DNA of 64,000 nucleotides from contig NC_066581.1 in NCBI RefSeq assembly GCF_024323335.1, positions 343,110,399 to 343,174,398 on the forward strand, given 5' to 3'. The stretch is from Lathyrus oleraceus. Lineage: Eukaryota > Streptophyta > Magnoliopsida > Fabales > Fabaceae. Below, piece by piece: positions 23,142-32,084 of the stretch; positions within the stretch are counted from its first letter, which is position 1, and each line of letters opens with the position of its first letter. The notes beneath the pieces were generated by a model. That model made no database searches, was not told the DNA's origin, and saw only the letters and a list, made by a program, of their open reading frames with translations. Made by a program: the position numbers and the translations under genes.

Positions 23142-23202
23142 CTTGAGATATTGAAGAAATTTAAAATATAGTATTATAATGCTGCCATTACTCCAGCTGA
23201 AC
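23142..23202 (+). pseudogene. Ty1/copia pol fragment, left piece
   Basis: Plus-strand translation gives a decayed EILKKFKI...YYNAAITPAE, the segment just before copia RNase H. It runs straight into the frame at 30248 once the Athila-type element and one TGAAC are removed. It contains one stop. Confidence 0.7.
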
Positions 23203-24551
23203 TGATGGGAAAATAGCAAGTGTACTATTTTTCTCACTGTAGTAATAAAAGGGAAATTCCCCGTTTGTCGATCTCAAGGACTGCTTGACGATACAGAGTT
23301 TATAGATTGTTTCAATTAGACAAAAGCCTTTGGTTTTTGTGTTGTGAGTAATTATACTACCAATTGCAAATAAATAAAACAAGTAAAAGGTTGAACAAGA
23401 GACAAATGAGAGAAGATTGCTAGGGTTCGGTGAATGAAACTTCCTGTAACAGATATAATTTATGAAAGTTTAGACAATATTCCTGTCCAATTAATTCCGG
23501 TCCTCAAAGGTATCTATTCCTAATTCCTTAGTGAAAAGACCTTTGATTATGTAACCTAATTACTATGTCCATAAATAATTAAGTTCATACTCAAGCATTC
23601 AAATATCAAGAATTACCGGTCAGATAGAAAATCCCTAGTCCTAGGTTATTTTTACTATCCAAAGTTCTTATCCAGATCAATGAATAATCGCTGTCCAGCT
23701 TAAACTATTCATATTAATCATCATTCGTTGGTCCGACGAATAAAGCATAAAGAACGGTAATAAGAACAAATCAATGGAAAAGAAGAAATAGTCAATGCAC
23801 TCATAAACATAAAATCCGTCACATTCAGAATCAGGGTCACCCCCTTAGCAATGGGGGGTTTAGCTACTCATAATTGAAATAAAAACAAAGATTAACATTG
23901 TTGTCATTACAGAATTTCGTGAGGAATCAATCTTCAATCGTCGGAAAACTCTTGAACATATGAATCCTCTGATAAACGTGGAGTCTCCAGCTCTCAAAAC
24001 GCGTCTTTTTTCTCTCCAAAATCGTCCAACCCCCGGAAAATCGTGTTCTCCCCTCTAAATAGCTATGCAGTTGGGCTTTTCCTGATTTTGGGGGCCATAC
24101 GCGTATTGCCCAGTCTGGTACGCGTATTGCCCAGTCTGGTACGCGTATCACCAGTTTGGTACGCGTATCACCAGAAGCTTGTCTTTTTGCTTGATTTTCA
24201 ACCCCTCTGGGCATTTGCGTATGCTACGCGTATTGGGAAGGTCCATACGCGTATCAAGTAAGGCCATACGCGTATGGCCAGTAGATTCTCCAAGAATTTG
24301 GTTTTTTCTTCCTTTTTCTTGCTCGGGCTTAATTTGGCATCTGACGTTTGATCCCCTGAGCTTCCAGACTACTTTTTGACCTGCTAACATACCCAAAAGT
24401 GTAAAATATCCTCAAGAAATTCATAAGTAACAACATACTTCATATTATAGAATTGAGCTTATATCTAACTAAAAATGCTTCAGTTTACGCAGTTTACCTG
24501 ACTTATTTACGGTTAAACAGTGGAATGTCTAGCATAAATGGTGACTGATCA
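23203..24551 (-). repeat. 3' LTR of the gag-only Athila element (1349 bp)
   Basis: Direct repeat of 28894-30242 with TG..CA ends. It contains the ACGCGT palindrome cluster at 24098-24285. Confidence 0.93.
24098..24285. repeat. Cluster of seven ACGCGT palindromes in the LTR
   Basis: ATACGCGTAT or TACGCGTAT recurs seven times, four of them at a spacing of about 20 bp (unit like TACGCGTATTGCCCAGTCTGG). The same cluster is in the other LTR at 29788-29975. Open frames across it are a by-product of the repeat. Confidence 0.85.
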
Positions 24552-26050
24552 CAACCCCAAACTTAGCTTGTTGCTTGTCCTCAAGTAACATTTTATTACC
24601 ATACGATCATGTCACCCCAAACTTACTGTAAAACAGTTCTTACCACAATACTGCTGAAATCTTTCGCACTGGACCTCTTGCTGTTTTTTCAGGTTTTCTG
24701 ATTCTTCCACATGGCCAACGAGCTAGAAACTCTTTCCCTCATTGATATGACTTTACCTGTCAGCTTATATCACACTCTCACCAAGTCTCTCTGGGTTAAA
24801 GTGTTATCACTTTCAAATCACAATATGCAATATCAAATCAGAAGTTTGAATAAATTCTCTCATCCTATCAACATGTACAATCACACACACTTTTTGAGGT
24901 CTTTTTGGGTTGTAACGGGGCTTTGGTTTAGGTAGGGTATGAAATTGGAACAACGGTTTTTGGGTCTTTTGGTTCAGAGTACATGAAATCATTCTCTCAC
25001 TACGTTTCTTTCCTATTATTCCTGTAGGGTTTTGCAATCCTCTTTTCCTTTTATCTATAGTGAATGTAGCATTTTTCAAAAGCTGTTCTTTTATTGTTTT
25101 TCGCTTTTCTCTTTCTTTCTTTTCATGTTGTTGTTGTTTTTCTTTTTTTTTTCTTCTTTTTTTTTCTTTTTTTTTCTTTCTTTTATACGACATTCACTTA
25201 CTATTCACGTACTGCAAAGCTACCCCAAACTTAAAGGTTGCTATTCCAACATCAACCCCAAACTTAGATAGAAACGTAGAGATGAAATCAATCCTCACAT
25301 ACTCTGAACAGGGTAGGATAGGTACAAGGTCATGGCTTTAGAAAAACGGGTATATCAGAAATAAATGATTAACAGGCTCAACAGGGTAGGATAGGTACAA
25401 GGTCAAGGATTTAGAAAAAAAAACGGGTATATCAAAAATAAATGATTAACAGGCTCAACAGGGTAAAACAATGGATAATAATAATAATGGGATGGCTAGA
25501 AAGGCTCTAGGTGATAAACAAAAAACATGCCTCAGTGTGTGTAGTCGTACAGCTAATAATAACAAAAGAACATACGCAAACTAAGATTGATAAAGACATA
25601 CCTGATATCTCTCATATGATGATAAGTGTTTGGCTTTTTATGATCTCACCAGGACGGTTTAAGCTGACTTGTTCTATCATACCTCTGAGTTCAAAGCTCA
25701 TGCTCGTGGTTTTGATGTTAATCTTAACCAGTGCGTCCAATCATAAACAACAGTATCTACAGTCAGGGGACTGAAAGAGAGGACGCCCAAGTATTTGGTG
25801 TAAGTGATCAAGAAACCCAATAGCCAGACATAGTCACGTATCTAACGAAATAAACAGGAAAATGGAGGTAAACCAAATCAAATTCATTAGATTAAGCCAA
25901 CCCATAATAGGTGATTACATCAAAGCAACATAAAATAAAAACTGAATAAACCAAAAAGAAAAATACACAAAGAAATTTCAAACCTCCCTTGGGTTGCCTC
26001 CCAAGCAGCGCTTCGTTTAACGTCGCATGGCTCGACGGGACACCTCATAC
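24552..26050 (-). other. 3' untranslated region of the gag-only Athila element with repeated polypurine-tract-like motifs
   Basis: The inner LTR edge is followed (minus strand) by TAAGTTTGGGGTTG, the polypurine tract. The core TAAGTTTGGGGT recurs at about 24615-24627, 25223-25234 and 25255-25267. A pure pyrimidine run on the plus strand (25137-25190) and a duplicated GGGTAGGATAGGTACAAGGTC (25312 and 25384) are also present. No gene. Confidence 0.6.
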
Positions 26051-27535
26051 TCAGATGAGTTTAACAGTTTCAATTGGTCCCCCTTCACCGGGATCATATG
26101 GTTTCAACCTCTGACCATTAACCTTGAAGGTGTCGCCATTCTTCTCATTTAAAACACCAATACCACTTTTATGTTTCTTCAGTACCTTTTCATCTTCTAA
26201 TTCTGGTGAAGATCTCAGATCCTCCCACCTGCGTGGTTTGTATTTCCTCCAAGGGGTTTGTGTGTCCAGCATAGCAAGCACTTCTTTTTCTTTTTCCTCA
26301 TCCTTCTCCTCCATCTCTCTGACCGACAGACTAAGAACTCTTTCTAACGGTAATTCAGGAAACTTTCTTTGAATTGTGCTAGTTACAATTTGATCAATCA
26401 CTTCCACGGAGTGGTTTGTACACATATTCTCTTTATATTTCATAGTATCTCGGACATCAATTCTGAGCTCTTCATCATACACCTTTAGGGTCATGGTACC
26501 TTCCTCCATATCTATATTGCATCTCCCTGTTTCTAAGAAAGGTCTGCCCAGAATCAGAGGTATCTCTTCATCTTCTGGCATTTCCAAAATTACAAAATCA
26601 ACAGGAAAAACAAATTTATCAACTTTGACCAGAACATCCTCAACTACCCCAAAAGGTCTCTTCACTGAGTGGTCAGCAAATTGAAGTGTCATTCTGGTAT
26701 CTTGAACATTTCCAATTCCTAGCTTCCTGTAAATAGACAAAGGCATAAGGCTAACACTAGCCCCCAAATCAATCAGCGCCCTTTTAAAAGACCTATCTCC
26801 AATGGTACACGGGATAGTCACAGAACCTCTATCTGGCTTCTTCACTGGAATCTTCATACCCTGCAAAATAGCACTACAAGTTTCAGTTAGTATAACAGGG
26901 TCAGTGTCAGTGGTGCGCTTCTTGGAGATGATGTCTTTCATGAATTTCGCGTAGATAGGCATCTGCTCGAGTGCCTCAGAGAATGGAATATTGATTTCTA
27001 ATTTCCTGAACAACTCCATGAATTTTTGAAAATTTTTCTCATCTTGCTTCTTCTTTTTGTTTCTTTGTGGGAAAGGAAGCTTAATGATAGGTTTTGGTTC
27101 AGGGAGCTTTTCTTGTACCACTGGCGGTGTTACAATTTCTTCCTCAGATGGTGTCTTGTTTTCTAAGATTTCCAGGCCCACTTCAAGCAACTGATCTTCT
27201 TCTTCATCCTTCTTCTTACGATCTTCAACATATCTTCCGCTTCTTGTTGTTACCGCACTCACATTATGGTGCTCCCTCGGATTTGTCACTGTTGCACTAG
27301 GTAATGCGCCCGGTGTTTGAAAATTTGTTATCTGTTGTGCTATCTGACCCAATTGAATCTCCAGATTTTTAATGGATGCATTGGTGCTCTTCTGATTATT
27401 CCTGGTCTCCTCCTGAAATTGCATATTCTGAGTTGCCATCTTCTCTATAGCAATCTCCCAATCCGCTTTCTTCGGTATTTGTTGCTGATAGGGTTGCTGT
27501 TGCGATTGAAATTGTGGTTGGTAAGGTGGTTGTTA
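26051..27535 (-). pseudogene. Athila gag C-terminus and protease fused in frame to an integrase tail
   Basis: The open frame of 462 codons (start 27439) begins with a Gln-rich gag C-terminus (IQLGQIAQQI), passes AVTTRSGRYVE, reaches the retropepsin active site RALIDLGASVSLMPLSIYRKL at about 26790-26725, and ends with FKVNGQRLKPYDPGE, the tail expected at the end of Athila integrase. Everything between protease and that tail is missing, yet the frame stays open across the junction (about 26280-26200). Upstream, a nonsense codon at 27533-27535 separates it from the preceding gag segment, which is in the same frame. Confidence 0.85.
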
Positions 27536-28736
27536 TTGTGGAGGTCCTTGATTCTGAATATTACCTTGCTGATCTTTCCAAGAGAAATTAGGATGATTTT
27601 TCCACCCCGAATTATATGTATTTGAGTAGGGATTATTTTGCCTCAGGTAATTTATAGCTTGCACTTGTTCTGCGGTTGCAACACAATGCATGGTAAAGTG
27701 TGGTCCACTACAAATCTCACAAATCATGGTCGGAACCGGTTGAACTTGAGCAACAGTCTGGGTCCCTACATTCATAGCTTTCAATCTTCTTTCAACCTCA
27801 GCTGCAATCTGGTCTTCCATTTTCACTACCTGATTTGCTAATTTCAAGTCAATTTTTCCCTCCGGCTGATTTACAGTACGGTCATATAATTCCAAATGCT
27901 CATTTGCTGCAATAGCTTCGATGATTTTTTTTGATACCGGTTGCTGTAGAAAAATTAGACGAGCCACCGGCAGCTGTATCAATGAGCTACTTAGTTCTCA
28001 TCTTCAGCCCGTTTACAAAATTCTGCATTTGTTCAGTTTCATCCAGATTATGTGTAGGACATGCAACTAAACATCTCTTGAATCTTTTGTATGCATCTCC
28101 GAGTGTCTCTCCTTCTTTCTGTTTAAAATTCACAATGTCATACCTCTTACGGATATACACAGAAGCAGGAAAATACTCATTCAAGAATGCTGTTTCCATT
28201 TGTTGCCATGTAGTAATGCTTCCTGCAGGTAGGGAATAAAACCATTCCTCAGCGTCCTCAGATAACGTGAATGGAAACATGACCAATCTCTTTGCCTCTT
28301 CAGAATGCCCATCAATTTTTAATGATGTAGTCATAGTAAGAAACCTCTGCAGATGCTTGTTTGCATCCTCATTGATCTTTCCTGCAAAAGGTTTGCTTTC
28401 TAACTGACAGATAGTTGAGGGGTGTAACTGGAAGTGAGCAACATTAACAGGTTGGTTAACAATGGTCAACCGCACTGCTGGGTTATTCTGTCTGCCATAG
28501 TCACCTAAAAGTCTTTCCGCTGGGGGTGGGTCTGCAGCCATGTTAACAGTGTCTGGATGTGAATATGTGTCTGACTCAGATTTTTCGGAGTGAACAGAAG
28601 CTGGTGTTCTAGGTGTGGCCGGTTCTTCGGTGTCAGAATTTGCCAGTTTCTTTCTTCTAGCTTCTCTGAGCTTTGCACGCAATGTTCTCTCTGGTTCTGC
28701 GTCAAAATGAAAATCAGCTGAGGCCTTACCTCGCAT
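27536..28736 (-). pseudogene. gag: Athila gag, N-terminal and middle part
   Basis: Starts MRGKASADFHFDAEPERTLR and contains the retrotransposon gag core (FHLHP-like segment, EWFYSLPAGSITTWQQM, KQKEGETLGDAYKRFKRC). A zinc-knuckle-like CEICSGPHFTMHC lies at about 27720-27680, followed by the Athila motif NPYSNTYNSGWKNHPNF. Lesions: a TAG at 27987-27989 and a probable one-base indel in a run of eight A (plus-strand T, 27925-27932). Otherwise full-length, so the damage is recent. Confidence 0.88.
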
Positions 28737-28871
28737 ACACAGATTAGAAAGAAATTAGTTATAATAACAATAAAAATAAAAAATAAAATTAGCAGTAAAT
28801 AAAATTTTGGATGCAGAGCAACAAAATTCTAATTGAAAATAAATTAATAAACTCTATTATCTTTGGCAGTC

Positions 28872-28890
28872 CCCGGCAACGGCGCCAAAA
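28872..28890 (-). other. Primer binding site, tRNA-Asp type
   Basis: On the minus strand TGGCGCCGTTGCCGGGGA lies a few bases after the 5' LTR. It is complementary to the 3' end of plant tRNA-Asp, the primer known for Athila elements. Confidence 0.85.
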
Positions 28891-28893
28891 ACT

Positions 28894-30242
28894 TGATGGG
28901 AAAATAGCAAGTGTACTATTTTTCTCACTGTAGTAATAAAAGGGAAATTCCCCGTTTGTCGATCTCAAGGACTGCTTGACGATACAGAGTTTATAGATTG
29001 TTTCAATTAGACAAAAGCCTTTGGTTTTTGTGTTGTGAGTAATTATACTACCAATTGCAAATAAATAAAACAAGTAAAAGGTTGAACAAGAGACAAATGA
29101 GAGAAGATTGCTTGGGTTCGGTGAATGAAACTTCCTGTAACAGATATAATTTATGAAAGTTTAGACAATATTCCTGTCCAATTAATTCCGGTCCTCAAGG
29201 GTATCTATTCCTAATTCCTTAGTGAAAAGACCTTTGATTATGTAACCTAATTACTATGTCCATAAATGATTAAGTTCATACTCAAGCATTCAAATATCAA
29301 GAATTACCGGTCAGATAGAAAATCTCTAGTCCTAGGTTATTTTTACTATCCAAAGTTCTTATCCAGATCAATGAATAATCGCTGTCCAGCTTAAACTATT
29401 CATATTAATCATCATTCGTTGGTCCGACGAATAAAGCATAAAGAACGGTAATAAGAACAAACCAATGGAAAAGAAGAAATAGTCAATGCACTCATAAACA
29501 TAAAATCCGTCACATTCAGAATCAGGGTCACCCCCCTAGCAATGGGGGGTTTAGCTACTCATAATCGAAATAAAAACAAAGATTAACATTGTTGTCATTA
29601 CAGAATTTCGTGAGGAATCAATCTTCAATCGTCGGAAAACTCTTGAACATATGAATCCTCTGATAAACGTGGAGTCTCCAGCTCTCAAAACGCGTCTTTT
29701 TTCTCTCCAAAATCGTCCAACCCCCGGAAAATCGTATTCTCCCCTCTAAATAGCTATGCAGTTGGGTTTTTCCTGATTTTAGGGGCCATACGCGTATTGC
29801 CCAGTCTGGTACGCGTATTGCCCAGTCTGGTACGCGTATCACCAGTTTGGTACGCGTATCACCAGAAGCTTGTCTTTTTGCTTGATTTTCAACCCCTCTG
29901 GGCATTTGCGTATGCTACGCGTATTGGGAAGGTCCATACGCGTATCAAGTAAGGCCATACGCGTATGGACAGTAGATTCTCCAAGAATTTGGTTTTTTCT
30001 TCCTTTTTCTTGCTCGAGCTTAATTTGGCATCTGACGTTTGATCCCCTGAGCTTCCAGACTACTTTTTGACCTGCTAACATACCCAAAAGTGTAAAATAT
30101 CCTCAAGAAATTCATAAGTAACAACATACTTCATATTATAGAATTGAGCTTATATCTAACTAAAAATGCTTCAGTTTACGCAATTTACCTGACTTATTTA
30201 CGGTTAAACAGTGGAATGTCTAGCATAAATGGTGACTGATCA
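28894..30242 (-). repeat. 5' LTR of the gag-only Athila element (1349 bp)
   Basis: Partner of 23203-24551. Same length, about 13 single-base differences by eye, no indel. Its outer edge carries the TGAAC duplication at 30243-30247. Confidence 0.93.
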
Positions 30243-30920
30243 TGAACCAAGACTGCAATTGTCAAAGAATGAGGACGAACAATATGTTGATCCAACTCAA
30301 TATAGGAGGTCGATTAGATCCTTGCATTATTTGTGTAATACACGACTGTACTTAACATTTAGTGTCAATATTGTGAGTAAATTCATGGGGAGACCAAAGG
30401 TGTCCCATTTGGCAGTAGTCAAGAGGATCCTAAGATATGTCAAAGATTCTGTTGGCTGCAAAATTCTCTTTCCCGTAGCGCATACGAGCATAAAATACAA
30501 TTTGTTCGATTTTATCGATTCGAATTGGTGCGAAGATAAATATGATCGAAAGTCTACACTTGGATACATCTTAATGTTTGATGGAACACCAATCTCCTGG
30601 TATTCGAAGAAGGAACCAGTAGTTTCACTCTCATCTTGTGAGGTCGAGTACATTACTGTTTCGTTATGTGCATGCCAAGTCGTGTGACTTATGAATCTAA
30701 TGGAGGAGCTGTGCAGTGAGGGTGAGACTGTTATATCTCCTAATTGATAATGTTTATGTGATTAATTTTGCTAAGAACCCAATTGCATATGGAAGGAGCA
30801 AGCATATTGAGACGAAGTTTCACTATTTGAGGGAGCTTGTTAATGAAGGAAGGTTACAATTGAGATATTGCAGAAGTGAAGACCAAGTGGCTGATTTATT
30901 GACTAAGAGTCATAAATGAC
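30243..30920 (+). pseudogene. Ty1/copia pol fragment, RNase H end
   Basis: Plus-strand copia sequence: RTQYRR-like segment, VSHLAVVKRILRYVKDSVGC, the RNase H block SNWCEDKYDRKSTLGYI and EYITVSLCACQVV, then after a frameshift KNPIAYGRSKHIETKFHYLR and SEDQVADLLTK. Frames differ between the first part (to about 30687) and the last (30716-30919), and stops lie between. The 5' part of this pol is missing left of 23142. It served as target for the gag-only Athila element. Confidence 0.88.
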
Positions 30921-30984
30921 GTGTTCAAGAGGTTGAAGATGAACATGAGCATGGAAATTTTGGAGCACTTGAATTTAAGTGGTG

Positions 30985-31421
30985 TGTTAAAAGCATTTTG
31001 AGTAATTCAAGTGTTGTAACCGGTTAACACGAGGGTGTAACCAGTTACAACAGAGACATAAACACTTATGAGGAGCAGAAAAGTGAAAATCTCGAAGATG
31101 TAACCGGTTAACATCTGAGATTAACTGGTTACAATTAAATGTAGTTTATTTTTTATGTCAGCTATAATTGGTTAACCAAATGATCTAACCGGTTACTGAC
31201 CAGAGATTTTGTAATTTTCAGTAGTTACATGTTTTAGATCCCAATCATTTTGTAACACTGGTATAAATACCTTAGAGACATTCTCATCTCAGTTAAATGA
31301 ATGTAATATAAATGTTATTTTACACCCTCAATTATTTCTTTTTCTCATTTTTCCTCTTTCCCATGTACATTTCAAATTTCTTCACAATTATTCACCAATT
31401 TTAAAGTTGAAAGTTTCAACA
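30985..31421 (+). repeat. 3' LTR of the decayed copia element (437 bp)
   Basis: It starts TGTTAAAAGC after a purine-rich TTTAAGTGGTG and ends TTTCAACA, giving inverted TGTT..AACA ends. Within it AACCGGTTAAC or close variants recur five to six times (31019-31193). A TATA-like GGTATAAATACC lies at 31260-31271. The LTR ends 220 bp from the TATA box of the host gene and points the same way. No second LTR is in the window, so the right edge is judged only from the end motif. Confidence 0.65.
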
Positions 31422-31680
31422 AAAAATACATTGCATCCTAGTATTATTATTATTTATTTTTATGAATGAATAGTTATATAATTGTACCTTTCTCACCCCT
31501 AATCCCACGTTCCCTTCTTTTTCGTCTTCCTATTCAAAAAATCACAATCACGATGTCAAAATTTCAAAAACCAAACTCATTTTTAACTTTTTTTTCTTAA
31601 TTAAAAAAATGAATATAAAAAAAGCAAGTTGGTTTTGTTGTATATATAGTGTTTATTCTCCTCCTCTTCTCAACTGTCTC
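31422..31680 (+). promoter_or_regulatory. Probable core promoter of the IPCS gene
   Basis: TATATATAG at 31641-31649 is followed by a CT-rich stretch (31656-31685) suited to a plant transcription start near 31675. Upstream sequence back to the copia LTR is only about 220 bp and AT-rich, with a CCCCTAATCCCACG stretch at 31496-31509. Confidence 0.5.
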
Positions 31681-31968
31681 CTCCGTGTTCAACTCGCGTG
31701 CATTGCAGTCAGACCAAACCGAGAAACCAAAGAGAATTCAGAGAGAGAAAGTACCCAGAAACACAAGAGAGACAAAACCCCTTTCACCATTTTCCAATTT
31801 TATCCCTTGCATTTTTCTATCATCTCATTTCTCTCCATCTTAATCTTTCTGGGTTTCACTTTTTCTCCTCAGATCCTCTTCTGTTCTTCACAAATTTTGT
31901 TTTTTATTCATTACCGGGTGATTTTGCTTCGTGGGTGTCGGTTTTTCTGTAAAAAGATTCGGTTTTTA

Positions 31969-32079
31969 ATGGTTGGAAAGTGGAAAACGAATTGATTCTT
32001 ATCTGGGTTTTTTGATGCGATTGTTGTTGGTTTGTTTATAAGGGTAACAATGATGTTGACCTTAAGTGTGCTTTTTTAA
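31969..32079 (+). promoter_or_regulatory. Three short upstream ORFs in the IPCS leader
   Basis: ATG-started frames at 31969-31995 (8 codons plus stop), 32015-32041 (8 plus stop) and 32050-32079 (9 plus stop) lie in a row between the presumed transcription start and the main ATG at 32085. They could lower translation of the main frame unless a leader intron removes them. Confidence 0.4.
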
Positions 32080-32084
32080 GTATT

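Larger units (their letters stand above)
23203..30242 (-). mobile_element. Athila-type LTR element reduced to gag and protease (non-autonomous)
   Basis: A 7,040-bp element with LTRs of exactly 1349 bp each, beginning TGATGGGAAAATAG and ending GACTGATCA. The target duplication TGAAC is exact at 23198-23202 and 30243-30247. By eye the LTRs differ at about 13 positions (near 99% identity), so the insertion is young. On the minus strand: 5' LTR, tRNA-Asp-type primer site, gag, protease, then the C-terminal tail of integrase. RT, RNase H and nearly all of integrase are absent. Movement would need enzymes from another element. Confidence 0.92.

Noticed and set aside
23927..24396. Frames with repeated RVPDWAI
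   Set aside because: They arise from the ACGCGT repeat in the LTR and recur in the other LTR; no codon signal beyond the repeat.
24813..25193. Lys/Glu-rich minus-strand frame (126 codons)
   Set aside because: It is a translation of the pyrimidine tract at 25137-25190 and its surroundings; low complexity only.
31609..31995. Plus-strand frame of 128 codons upstream of IPCS
   Set aside because: It spans the presumed TATA box and leader, is hydrophobic and low complexity, and matches nothing.
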